A DNA stretch of 56,766 nt from JBKEHD01 sp046710445. Its GTDB lineage: Bacteria > Pseudomonadota > Alphaproteobacteria > Rickettsiales > Midichloriaceae. Location of the stretch: contig JBKEHD010000002.1 of NCBI GenBank assembly GCA_046710445.1, positions 1-56,766 of the forward strand, written 5' to 3'. The translations under genes were made by a program, and so were the position numbers. Below the pieces are notes generated by a model that was not told the DNA's origin, did not search any database, and was given only the letters and a program-made list of their open reading frames with translations. This document shows, piece by piece, positions 7,477 through 15,818 of the stretch. Position 1 is the stretch's first letter. The number at the start of each line of letters is the position of its first letter.

Positions 7477-8594
7477 GATTTTTTATAATTAATAGTATCT
7501 TCGGATTTATCTAAACTATGTATATGACTTTCTTTCATACCTGCTGCAGTGATTTTTACAAAAGTACAATTTTTCTTCATTTCTTCTATATTTTTACTTC
7601 CCGTGTATCCCATAGCTGATGTTAATCCTCCTTTTAATTGGTGAATAATATCGTTTATAGATCCTTTATATTTAAGGTACCCCTCTACACCTTGGGGGAC
7701 TAAATTTGCATTGTTATTTTGAAAATATCTATCTGCAGAACCAGAGCGCATAGCATTTAATGATCCCATACCTCTGTAAGATTTGTATTTTTCCCCTTCA
7801 ATGGTTAATATTTCTCCTGGAGATACATCGGTTCCCGCCAAAAGAGATCCTAGCATCACAGTATCTGCGCCTGCACCTATTGCTTTTGCTATATCTCCAG
7901 AGTATTTGATACCACCGTCTGCGATTAAAAAAACATCATTTGTTTTGCATACATCACTTATCTCCATAATTGCAGATAGCTGTGGAATTCCAACTCCGGT
8001 AATTATCCTAGTTGTACAAATAGATCCGGGACCAATACCTACTTTAATAGCGTCTGCCCCAGCGTATATTAGGTCAAGAGCAGCTTCTTTAGTCGCTACA
8101 TTACCAGCAATGATTTGACCTGTTTTCCAAAAGCTTTTTAAATTTTTTATAGTGTCAATAACATTTTTGGAATGTCCATGAGATGTATCAATTACAATCG
8201 CATCAACACCAGAGTCTATTAGTGATTTTGCTCTTTCAATATCGTCATTAGAAGCACCTATAGCTGCTGCTACACGCAAACGATTATTTTCGTCTAAACA
8301 CGAGAATGGTTCGTTAACAATATCAACTTTATATTCTTTTATCTTCAATATTTCTTTCGATTGAGAATCAACACTCATATTTTTATGAATTACACCGATT
8401 CCTCCAAGTATTGCCATTTGTTTTGCCATTAGATATTCTGTAACTGTATCCATAGCTGCGGAAATAATAGGTAAGTTAAGTTTTATCTTTTTTGTGAAAT
8501 TTGTTGATACATCAGCTTCTTTTGGTAAAACGTCCGAATATCGGGGTGAAATCAATACATCTTCGAATGAATATTGTTCTTTTATTTTTTGCAT
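7473..8594 (-). CDS. guaB: IMP dehydrogenase lacking the CBS domain pair
   Basis: It oxidises IMP to XMP with NAD, the rate-limiting step to guanine nucleotides. The TIM barrel is complete: the start SFEDVLISPRYSDVLP, the catalytic loop GPGSICTTRIITG with Cys193, and the flap around GMGSLNAMRSGSADRYF. The protein has only 373 residues against about 485 usual, because the two CBS domains normally inserted between the KIKEY and RLRVAAAIG segments (around residues 88-105) are reduced to a short linker. CBS-less forms are known in some reduced genomes; CBS domains mediate nucleotide regulation, so allosteric control is probably lost. It overlaps guaA by 4 bases. Confidence 0.95.
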   Translation of the reverse strand: MQKIKEQYSFEDVLISPRYSDVLPKEADVSTNFTKKIKLNLPIISAAMDTVTEYLMAKQMAILGGIGVIHKNMSVDSQSKEILKIKEYKVDIVNEPFSCLDENNRLRVAAAIGASNDDIERAKSLIDSGVDAIVIDTSHGHSKNVIDTIKNLKSFWKTGQIIAGNVATKEAALDLIYAGADAIKVGIGPGSICTTRIITGVGIPQLSAIMEISDVCKTNDVFLIADGGIKYSGDIAKAIGAGADTVMLGSLLAGTDVSPGEILTIEGEKYKSYRGMGSLNAMRSGSADRYFQNNNANLVPQGVEGYLKYKGSINDIIHQLKGGLTSAMGYTGSKNIEEMKKNCTFVKITAAGMKESHIHSLDKSEDTINYKKS

Positions 8595-8678
8595 TCAGTA
8601 AAATACCTTGCTTTTTATTTTATGTAATATAATTAAAATTATATACTATTTACTTAATTAATAATCATCTTGCCAATT

Positions 8679-10052
8679 ATGACAAGTAATTTGTTGAATA
8701 ATCTAACAATTCTTACATCAAATATGATAGATGAATTACCCATTTGTGATATTCACGTTCATCTTCCTGGTGTTATGTCTCCATATACAGCCTGGGAATT
8801 AGGCGTTAGAAATAACTTTATAAATGTAGCTAAAGATTTAGAAGGATCTTATGTTTATTCTAATGGGAAAAATTCTCTTTCAATTTCTGATCCTCATGAA
8901 CATTATCTAGATATATTCAAAAGGGATTTTGTTTTGGATGAAAGTGGTAAGCCTAAAAATCTAAAATATAATTTAGATTATGAAAGCTTCAAAAGTTTCG
9001 ATAGAATCATGGCTACAATTCAAGGGCATAGACATCCACCTGGAGGTATACGAACAGAAGATGATTTGTTATTTGTTCTTCATAATTATCTTGAGGAATG
9101 TATCAGCCAAAATATATTTTATACTGAGTTGCAGCAAAATATCAAAATTGCGTATTTAGTTTTTCCAAAAGAAGAAGAAAAAGATGCAAGAGAAAAATTA
9201 TATCTGTTGTTTGAAGGGGTTGTGAGAAAGTTTGAATCTAAAGGTGTTTATCTAAGATTTTTACATTGTTTTAATAAAACAAAAGCAGCCGGAGAAGCAA
9301 AATCTACGCATCATAGAACTTTAGAAGCGGCACAATGGTTAAAAGAGGCAAATAATATAGCTCCAGGAGTTTTTGTTGGTTTAGAATCTGCTGGTCATGA
9401 AAAAGATGAGAGTGGATGGCCTGTGCATTTAAAAGCAGGGTATGAAAAAGTAAAAGATTTGGGTTTAGGATGTGAGGCTCATGGTGGAGAAGGGATTGGT
9501 GTTGAGCATATGATGGATGTATTGGACACTCTACCAATAACAAGATTAGCTCATGGATTCCAAGTATTAGAAGATGGTGAAGCTATAAAAAAAACAATAG
9601 ATAGTGGCGTTACTTTGATTATGATGCCAATTATCAATTTGAATTTAGGTCTTTGCTTGCATGTAAAAAAACCTGAAACGGAACCTGAAGATTTTGTACC
9701 TTGTTCAAAAAGCAATGGTGGAAGTAAAATTCATATTAGAGAATTATGGCAACATCCATTTTTTGAATTATTTAGAAAGCATAAACTTAAAATAACACTT
9801 AGTTCAGATAATCCGTGTATAGGAGGTGTGGATATTAAAGAGAGTATCAAGCGGTTATCTGGAATAAATTCTTTGTTTCCTAATCAAGTGACACCTCTTA
9901 AAGCTGAGGAGCTTGCTGTTCTATGTATTAATGGTATCAATGCTATATTTGGGAATGAAGATATCAAGATTGAATATATGAATGTGTTATCAAAATGGAT
10001 TAATAAAAACAATCTGAATACTGAGTTTATAGAGAATTATTATAGCAAATAA
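8679..10052 (+). CDS. Adenosine deaminase-like metal hydrolase
   Basis: Protein of about 457 residues of the adenosine/AMP deaminase superfamily. Counting from a possible TTG start at 8670, the metal ligands are His29 and His31 (DIHVHLPG), the catalytic pair His271/Glu274 lies in EAHGGEG, His295 in RLAHG, and Asp380 in LSSDN. In classical adenosine deaminase the last motif is DD; here the second residue is Asn381, which may change specificity. It is also about 100 residues longer than the E. coli enzyme, with inserts at 45-110 and 335-360. Divergent from guaB, it could feed adenosine to inosine in purine salvage. ATG 8679 is the likelier start. Confidence 0.75.
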   Translation: MTSNLLNNLTILTSNMIDELPICDIHVHLPGVMSPYTAWELGVRNNFINVAKDLEGSYVYSNGKNSLSISDPHEHYLDIFKRDFVLDESGKPKNLKYNLDYESFKSFDRIMATIQGHRHPPGGIRTEDDLLFVLHNYLEECISQNIFYTELQQNIKIAYLVFPKEEEKDAREKLYLLFEGVVRKFESKGVYLRFLHCFNKTKAAGEAKSTHHRTLEAAQWLKEANNIAPGVFVGLESAGHEKDESGWPVHLKAGYEKVKDLGLGCEAHGGEGIGVEHMMDVLDTLPITRLAHGFQVLEDGEAIKKTIDSGVTLIMMPIINLNLGLCLHVKKPETEPEDFVPCSKSNGGSKIHIRELWQHPFFELFRKHKLKITLSSDNPCIGGVDIKESIKRLSGINSLFPNQVTPLKAEELAVLCINGINAIFGNEDIKIEYMNVLSKWINKNNLNTEFIENYYSK

Positions 10053-10061
10053 AATAATTTT

Positions 10062-10183
10062 ATGTATAGAGTTGGGAGTGGTTATATTAAGATAGGTGTT
10101 TTTGAAGGTGACAAATTGATTGCTTAATTTAGGCGCAATACCTATTATAATATGAATTCATATCAATTTGGCATATTTGTATA
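10062..10183 (+). pseudogene. Possible remnant of coaX (type III pantothenate kinase)
   Basis: A 21-codon frame from ATG 10062 ends YIKIGVFEGDKLIA and a TAA; reading on through the stop gives FRRNT and, a little later, YQFGIFV. This order resembles the first 40 residues of CoaX (GNTNxxFGVFDGDKL, then WRxxT, then YGIxL), a kinase of coenzyme A synthesis. The glycine-rich phosphate motif is damaged and nothing recognisable follows, so any gene here is dead. The match is short and made by eye; it could be chance. Confidence 0.3.
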
Positions 10184-10231
10184 ATATGTACCAAATAAAA
10201 AAGTTAATTAATAATATGGTAATGAATTTAA

Positions 10232-11422
10232 ATGTCTAATAATAGCCCTTTTTACATAGATAAATTTGCTGCATCTGTTAAGGGTTGTGAGTCAAATATT
10301 TTTGCTAATATTCTTGAAGAAGAAAAGCAAATAAAAATATCTTTTGCAGTAGGATTACCATCTTCTGAATTATTTCCTATGTTATCTTTTAAAGAGGCTG
10401 CGATAGATGTTTTGTCAAATGATCCGGGTGTTCTTCAGTATTCTCCACCTTCTTTTGAGCTGAAACAGCAAATAGTTTTGCTTATGAAAGAGAGGGGGGT
10501 GACATGTACTGAAAAGCAAATATTCTTAACAACTGGTGGGCAAGAAGGAATAAGTCTTTTGTTGAAATTGTTCTTGAATAAAAAAGATAAAATTTTCGTT
10601 GAAAAACTTATTTATCCAGGATTTATTCAGATAAGCAATCAATTTGAATTAGATGTCGTTACTATAAATAGTACGGATAAGGGGATTGATGTTGATGAAA
10701 TAGAGCGACATCTTAAAAATGGAATTATACCTAAATTTATATATGCGATTGTAGATGGGCATAATCCACTTTCTATCAATACGCCCTATGATCAAAGATT
10801 AAAATTAGTGAATTTAGCTAAAGAATATCAAATTCCAATTATAGAAGATGATCCATATGGATTTTTATTTTATAAAAAATCTATACCACCATTAAAATCT
10901 ATTGATCCAGATTATGTTTTTTACGTTAGTTCATTTTCTAAAATATTGGTACCTTTACTGAAAGTAGGGTGGATAATAGTGCCTGAGGGGTTAATAAAAA
11001 ATTTAACAACAATAAAAGAGGGTGTAGATCTAAACACGGCAACTATTTCTCAAAAGATTATTGCTAAATTTTTATCTCAAGGTCGATTAAATGATCATTT
11101 GGGGATGTTGAGAGTGAAATATAAAGAAAAAAGGGATCTTATGGTAGATGCCTTGAAAAAATATTTCCCAAAAGATGCAAAATTTAATGTACCCGATAGT
11201 GGGATATTTATTTGGGTAGAGCTTAGTGATAATGTCAATACTCTCAAATTACTTGAGATTTCCATTAAGAAGTACGGTATATCTTTTATGCCTGGTCAGG
11301 TATTTTCAATTAATAAAAAATTAATGTTTAGCAATAGTTTACGTTTAAATTTTACAAATTCTGAAAATCAAGAAATTATATATGGCATTGAAAAATTGGG
11401 TGAATTAATAAATGAGTTCTGA
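10232..11422 (+). CDS. PLP-dependent aminotransferase, class I/II fold
   Basis: Protein of 396 residues, like the aminotransferase half of MocR or LysN-type enzymes but without a DNA-binding domain. The Schiff-base lysine is K237 in SSFSKILVP; other landmarks are TTGGQEGI (100-107), IIEDDPYG (203-210) and Asn178. The substrate cannot be predicted; 2-aminoadipate or aromatic/branched amino acids are common in the group. The usual NPTG around the Asn that contacts PLP is changed to NPLS, an odd replacement at a conserved loop. It stands alone, 180 bases after the deaminase-like gene. Confidence 0.85.
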   Translation: MSNNSPFYIDKFAASVKGCESNIFANILEEEKQIKISFAVGLPSSELFPMLSFKEAAIDVLSNDPGVLQYSPPSFELKQQIVLLMKERGVTCTEKQIFLTTGGQEGISLLLKLFLNKKDKIFVEKLIYPGFIQISNQFELDVVTINSTDKGIDVDEIERHLKNGIIPKFIYAIVDGHNPLSINTPYDQRLKLVNLAKEYQIPIIEDDPYGFLFYKKSIPPLKSIDPDYVFYVSSFSKILVPLLKVGWIIVPEGLIKNLTTIKEGVDLNTATISQKIIAKFLSQGRLNDHLGMLRVKYKEKRDLMVDALKKYFPKDAKFNVPDSGIFIWVELSDNVNTLKLLEISIKKYGISFMPGQVFSINKKLMFSNSLRLNFTNSENQEIIYGIEKLGELINEF

Positions 11423-11562
11423 AATATAAAAAAGTCTAAAAGCATAAAATGAAAAGCATTATCGGCCTAATTGATAGACGCGACTATCAGGTTTTTACTT
11501 TGTTGAGAAAGTGTTTAATATAGCTGGATCTGATATAAATTCAAAGATGCTAATTTACGCCA

Positions 11563-11620
11563 ATCATAACTTAAGACCACTGCAAAAAGTGGGTGTTATG
11601 CATGTGTCTTAAGTTATGAT
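11563..11620. repeat. Perfect 15-bp inverted repeat between convergent genes
   Basis: Bases 11563-11577 (atcataacttaagac) and 11606-11620 are exact reverse complements with a 28-base loop. The loop holds a smaller inverted pair (ccact at 11577-11581 and agtgg at 11588-11592). It lies between the 3' ends of the aminotransferase (+) and the next gene (-). There is no T run after either arm, so it is not a standard intrinsic terminator, though it could stop or process both transcripts, or be a palindromic repeat unit. Confidence 0.75.
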
Positions 11621-11651
11621 GTTGATAGTGTTATTGGAATAAGCGCATAAT

Positions 11652-12491
11652 TTACATGCCTTCTGTGCTTTCCTCCAATATATCTTTTTCATAAAATATT
11701 TCTTGTATTTTTTCTACATAACAATTGATGTTTTCATATACTGTATCTTTAGTAGAGAGCATATCTTTTAACATAGTGTTTCTGGCCTCTTCGTATAAAG
11801 CTTTTTTTGATATGAGAAGGGCAACAAATTTTAAAGGATTATTATGTGCAAATGAAACGCATTCAGTAAAATGAGGAGTAATATTTGAAGCAGTATCGTA
11901 AATATGGGGTGCAAGCTTTAGAAGAGATATTTTTGATATAGCTATCAATGATATGCCTCCAATTACAGATGCATAAGAAGTACCACCCATATTATCTTGT
12001 AAATAACTTACAATATTGCTGTCTACATAATTGATCATACTTTCTGCACCCAGTATATCTAATGCAGGTAGTACACCAGAGTATGAATACACTAAAGGCT
12101 TTAGTGAAGAATATGTATAAGAAAGGCTTGTAGCTGCAAAGTATTTTATTGTACTAAAACTTATTATGCTTTTTATTAATGAATGAGCACCACGCTCTTC
12201 TTCTGGCTCTGCTTCACCAGCTCTCATAGCTGTATGATCTATTGCAGTTCCCATTGCTGGATTACCTATTACAGTTCCCATTGCAGCATCTTCATTCGAA
12301 TCTTCTCCTGCAACAGGTATTCCTCCAGCATTAATTTGTGCCCTTATATTGTTTATTATATTTGCACTGACATGAGGAGGTATTGTTGCTCCTTGAGATG
12401 ACTGATGATGGTTGTAAGATGTACTTGCACCCTCTCTACTATTAGTGGTTGGTAGTTGGTCGTAATTATAATTCATAAGTTTTACACACAC
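11652..12491 (-). CDS. Unknown protein with low-complexity N-terminal half
   Basis: Protein of 279 residues (or 274 from the second Met at 12476). I do not recognise it. The first 100 residues are polar and low in complexity, with Ser/Thr/His/Gln stretches, a duplicated AMGTVIGNPAMGTAI segment and an acidic EAEPEEERG. The second half has moderately hydrophobic stretches (about 165-200, SYASVIGGISLIAISKI) and ends in an acidic helix. No signal peptide is seen. A disordered N-terminus with a helical, membrane-touching C-terminal part occurs in secreted effectors of intracellular bacteria, but nothing here proves export. The gene stands alone. Confidence 0.55.
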   Translation of the reverse strand: MCVKLMNYNYDQLPTTNSREGASTSYNHHQSSQGATIPPHVSANIINNIRAQINAGGIPVAGEDSNEDAAMGTVIGNPAMGTAIDHTAMRAGEAEPEEERGAHSLIKSIISFSTIKYFAATSLSYTYSSLKPLVYSYSGVLPALDILGAESMINYVDSNIVSYLQDNMGGTSYASVIGGISLIAISKISLLKLAPHIYDTASNITPHFTECVSFAHNNPLKFVALLISKKALYEEARNTMLKDMLSTKDTVYENINCYVEKIQEIFYEKDILEESTEGM

Positions 12492-12698
12492 ATATATAAT
12501 TTAAGGAAATATCGTATGAATAAATTAGTATTTTGTCAAATTTTTGCAAGAGCAGTAATGATATCACTATAATAAAATAGCTTTGCATTGCATGAAATTG
12601 TTTGGGAGTTGCTATACTTCTCATCAACACTATGTGTATGTTTATAAAGTTAAATTTCTATAATAACATTGATAATAAGTATCAAATTAAATTTTCAT

Positions 12699-12728
12699 TT
12701 GACAAAATGTATAAAATATTACTATCTA
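12699..12728 (+). promoter_or_regulatory. Probable sigma-70 promoter for the tRNA pair
   Basis: TTGACA at 12699-12704 and TATCTA at 12723-12728 are separated by 18 bases. They lie about 45 bases before tRNA-Met and on the correct strand. The -35 is a perfect consensus and the -10 matches four of six. Confidence 0.4.
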
Positions 12729-12770
12729 TATGGAATTAAGGGTTATATTTACATATACCTTTTTTGATAT

Positions 12771-12847
12771 GGCGGAGTAGCTCAGCTGGTTAGAGCGGCG
12801 GAATCATAATCCGTAAGTCGGGGGTTCGAGTCCCTCCTTCGCTACCA
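12771..12847 (+). tRNA. tRNA-Met (CAU), elongator type
   Basis: This is a 77-base cloverleaf with the CCA end encoded. The acceptor stem pairs GGCGGAG with CTTCGCT (two wobble pairs), the D loop is AGCTGGTTAGA, the anticodon loop holds CAT flanked by CGGAAT and AATCCG, and the T arm contains GGTTCGAGTCC. The body resembles alphaproteobacterial elongator tRNA-Met rather than the initiator, which lacks the first acceptor pair. A CAU anticodon could in principle be tRNA-Ile2. Confidence 0.93.
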
Positions 12848-12848
12848 T

Positions 12849-12923
12849 GCCGCTATAGCACAGTGGTAGTGCACTTCATTGGTAATGAAGAGGTCGTGGA
12901 TTCGATTCCCACTAGCGGCACCA
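12849..12923 (+). tRNA. tRNA-Thr (GGU)
   Basis: This is a 75-base cloverleaf starting one base after tRNA-Met, so the two are processed from one transcript. The acceptor stem GCCGCTA pairs perfectly with TAGCGGC, the anticodon stem CTTCA/TGAAG encloses TTGGTAA with anticodon GGT, the T arm has GGATTCGATTCC, and CCA is encoded. Confidence 0.95.
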
Positions 12924-12944
12924 TTTGAAATTTTGAAGAAATCT

Positions 12945-13841
12945 TTAGTTGTCGCCGATAATTTTAATTTCTTCTTCTAAATCTATAGAGAATTTCTCTT
13001 TCACCTTCTGTTTTGCAAGGATAATTAATTCTTCTATATCTGACGCTTTTGCATGACCTTCGTTAACTAAAAAATTACAATGTTGTTCAGAAAATTTTGC
13101 CCCTCCAATTTTCATCCCTCTTAAACCACATTCATCAATCAATTTCCAAGCTTTGTGAGGCAGTGGGTTTTTGAATGTTGATCCTCCAGTTTTAGATTTA
13201 ATTGGTTGGGTAGATTCGCGTTTAGTTTGAATGTCTTTTATTGAATTTATAATTTCATCTTTGTTTCCAAATTCCCCCTGAAAAATTGCTTCATAAAACA
13301 ACCAATCAGATGATAAACTTTTTGATCTATAAGAATAGCCTATTTCATCCTTTTTAAAAATTCGTTTTTCTGCAGTATGGATATTAATAGCTTTGGCTTC
13401 AATCAGTATAGAAGATGTGTCTGAGTTATATGATCCTGCATTCATAGCTAGAGCTCCACCTATGCATCCAGGAATGCCAGAAAGAAACTCAAACCCTGAT
13501 ATAGAATTATTCGCTGCGTAATTTGCTACATTAATATCTAGAGTAGCAGCACCAGCAATAATTTGATTATTTTCGTGTTTAATGTAATTAAATCCAGCTC
13601 CCAATCTTATCATCACTCCTTTGATTCCACCGTCACGAATCAGTAAATTTGATCCTACACCCATTATATATATTTGTAACTCTTTTGGTTTTTGAGATAA
13701 AAAAACAACCAAATCTTCAATATCTTTTGGTATAAAAAGTGCCTCTACTTTAGTGCTTGTATCAAACCAGCACATTTTTCCAATATCTGTGTTTTCTCTG
13801 TACTTTCCTTTTATTTTTGGTAGGTTAGTTAATACTGACAT
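12945..13841 (-). CDS. murB: UDP-N-acetylenolpyruvoylglucosamine reductase
   Basis: Flavoenzyme of the second committed step of peptidoglycan synthesis, reducing UDP-GlcNAc-enolpyruvate to UDP-MurNAc with NADPH. It is 298 residues, the usual length for the short type II form. FAD-binding motifs are VGSNLLIRDGGIKG (about 62-75) and FLSGIPGCIGGALAMNAG (about 119-136); the catalytic serine lies in GGSTFKNP and the C-terminal conserved part is AKFSEQHCNFLVN. It runs toward tRNA-Thr and its start codon is only 13 bases from the prfB start on the other strand. Confidence 0.96.
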   Translation of the reverse strand: MSVLTNLPKIKGKYRENTDIGKMCWFDTSTKVEALFIPKDIEDLVVFLSQKPKELQIYIMGVGSNLLIRDGGIKGVMIRLGAGFNYIKHENNQIIAGAATLDINVANYAANNSISGFEFLSGIPGCIGGALAMNAGSYNSDTSSILIEAKAINIHTAEKRIFKKDEIGYSYRSKSLSSDWLFYEAIFQGEFGNKDEIINSIKDIQTKRESTQPIKSKTGGSTFKNPLPHKAWKLIDECGLRGMKIGGAKFSEQHCNFLVNEGHAKASDIEELIILAKQKVKEKFSIDLEEEIKIIGDN

Positions 13842-13854
13842 TTATTATTCACAA

Positions 13855-14983
13855 ATGAAACCTGAAATTATAGAGATAAAACATAACATAGAAAAGTCAA
13901 TAGAGCTACTAAGGGGTTATCTTTGACTTTGATAGTGCAAAGAAAAGACTATTAGAAATTTTAAAAAAAACAGAAGATCCTGAGCTTTGGTCTGATCAAA
14001 AATTAGCAAAATCTCTTCTGAAAGAAAAAGCGTATTTAGAACAAAATCTCAATAAAATAGAGTATATAACGGAAGAGTTGAATAGCTGCATTGAAATGAT
14101 TGATCTTGCAGAAGAAGAGGGTGAGGAAGAGCTTTATAATGAATCTTTTGAACAATTAGTGAAATTAGGAAAGGAAGTTAAGAAGCAAAAAATAGAGTGT
14201 TTATTTAGTGGAGAATTAGACGCCAATGATTGTTTCTTAGAGATACATTCTGGAGCTGGTGGTACAGAAAGTGATGATTGGTCTTCAATGCTTATGAGAA
14301 TGTATACAAGATGGATGGATATTCATAAATTTCAGTACGAAATTATAGATACATTGATGGGTGAAGAAGCTGGAGTAAAATCTGTCACTATAAAGATTAA
14401 AGGGCATAATGCATTTGGTTGGTTGAAAACTGAAAGGGGAGTTCATAGATTGGTTAGAGTTTCTCCATTTAATAGTGCGGGTAAGCGTCATACAAGTTTT
14501 TCAAGTGTGTGGATATATCCTAAAATAGATAATGATATTTCTATTGAAATCAATGAATCTGAATTGAGAATAGATACATATCGCGCTTCTGGAGCCGGTG
14601 GACAACATGTCAATACTACTGATAGTGCTGTTAGAATAACTCATATTCCGACAAAAATAGTTGTTCAATGTCAAAATGGTAGATCGCAGCATAAAAATAA
14701 AGAAGAATGTATGTCTATGTTACGCTCTAGATTATATGAATACGAGTTGAAAAAAATAGAAGCCAAGGATGAAAAAAAGAATAGTGATAAAACTGAAATA
14801 GGGTGGGGTAATCAGATTAGATCGTATGTATTGCACCCTTATAAGATGGTAAAAGATGTGAGGACAAGCCACCAGACATTTAATACTATTTCGGTGTTGG
14901 ATGGAAATATAGACGAATTTATAGAGAAAGCTCTTATTCAATTAGTAATGGGTAAGGGGATCAAGGATACTAAAAAAGTGTAA
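13855..14983 (+). CDS. prfB: Peptide chain release factor 2 with programmed +1 frameshift
   Basis: Releases peptides at UGA and UAA. The start is ATG 13855; 23 codons lead to CTT TGA C at 13921-13927, the classical RF2 slippery stop, preceded by an internal SD-like aagggg (13911-13916). Reading moves +1 at the TGA (13924) and continues from GAC 13925 to the stop at 14983, giving RGYL joined to DFDSAKK and about 375 residues. The SPF specificity tripeptide (VRVSPFNSAG) and the catalytic GGQ (SGAGGQHVN) are present. The frameshift makes production depend on RF2 level. Divergent from murB with a 13-base gap. Confidence 0.95.
13911..13927 (+). promoter_or_regulatory. RF2 autoregulatory frameshift site
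   Basis: The site is aaggggttatctttgac: an SD-like aggggt, a short spacer, CTT as the slipping codon, and in-frame TGA followed by C. It is almost identical to the E. coli prfB site. When RF2 is scarce the ribosome pauses at TGA and shifts +1 to complete the protein. Confidence 0.93.
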
Positions 14984-15214
14984 AAGAATGGATTTGTAGC
15001 AATAATATTATTTGATGTTTGCATAGTCATTTGAACCTATCGTTATATTTTTGCATTTTGAAGAAAAAGAACTTGATATAATTGGTTTATTTTTCTACTA
15101 TGCATTGATGTTTTATCTTATATAATGCTAGTGCATTGATTTGGTAATAACAGAATTTGCAGTATGGGCTACGGCATGCCTGTATAGCTATTAAAAATTA
15201 ATTATGGAGTAGAA

Positions 15215-15415
15215 ATGCCTAAAATGAAAACAAAATCAAGTGTTAAAAAACGCTTTAAACTTACAGCAAGTGGCAAAGTGAAAGCTACGCAAGCTAACAA
15301 ACAACATAACATGAGGAAGCGTAGTAAGCGTCAACTTAGAGATCAGAGAGGTACAGTTGTTTTGAATGCTGTTGAGACAAAAAGAATTCTGGCATATATG
15401 CCTTATAGTAAATAA
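15215..15415 (+). CDS. rpmI: 50S ribosomal protein bL35
   Basis: Small basic protein of the large ribosomal subunit, 66 residues, full length. It begins with the family signature MPKMKTKSSVKKRFK and has the typical KRQLRDQRGTVVL middle. It lies 18 bases before rplT as usual, but infC, the common upstream partner, is not present; the 230 bases before it hold no gene. A compact palindrome at 15168-15188 lies just upstream of its ribosome binding site. Confidence 0.96.
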   Translation: MPKMKTKSSVKKRFKLTASGKVKATQANKQHNMRKRSKRQLRDQRGTVVLNAVETKRILAYMPYSK

Positions 15416-15433
15416 TTGAAAAAGAGGTAAATT

Positions 15434-15808
15434 ATGGCAAGAGTAAAAGGTGGTCCTACAGCAAGAGCCCGTCACAAAAAGATTATTAAATTAGCGAAAG
15501 GGTATCGCGGTAGAGGTAAGAATTGTTTTAGAGTAGCTGTTCAAAAGGTTGAAAAAGGTTTGCAGTATGCTTATAGAGACAGAAGAGTTAAAAAAAGAGA
15601 TTTTAGATCTATTTGGATACAGCGTATAAATGCGGCTGCAAGAGAGCAGGGCATTGTATATTCACAATTCATGAAAGGTCTTAAGCTTTCTGGTATTGAT
15701 CTTAATAGAAAGATGCTATCTGAGATAGCTATACATAATGCTGAGGCATTTAATGTTATAATTTCTAAGGTGAAAGAGAGTTTAGAAAAATGTGCTTTAA
15801 ATAGCTGA
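15434..15808 (+). CDS. rplT: 50S ribosomal protein bL20
   Basis: 124 residues, full length, starting MARVKGGPTARARHKKIIKL and very basic along the N-terminal extension that threads into 23S rRNA during assembly. The globular C-terminal half includes FMKGLKLSGIDLNRKMLSEI. It forms an operon with rpmI upstream and pheS 10 bases downstream. In other bacteria L20 represses this operon; a leader site for that was not identified here. Confidence 0.97.
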   Translation: MARVKGGPTARARHKKIIKLAKGYRGRGKNCFRVAVQKVEKGLQYAYRDRRVKKRDFRSIWIQRINAAAREQGIVYSQFMKGLKLSGIDLNRKMLSEIAIHNAEAFNVIISKVKESLEKCALNS

Positions 15809-15818
15809 TTTATCTTCA

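Noticed and set aside
11637..11650. 13 bases (gaataagcgcata) shared with the IS982 transposase gene near 3940
   Set aside because: The match does not extend on either side; chance is likely in AT-rich DNA.
15168..15188. Palindrome before rpmI as an L20 autoregulatory leader
   Set aside because: It is a short self-complementary element without the known pseudoknot or mimic features.
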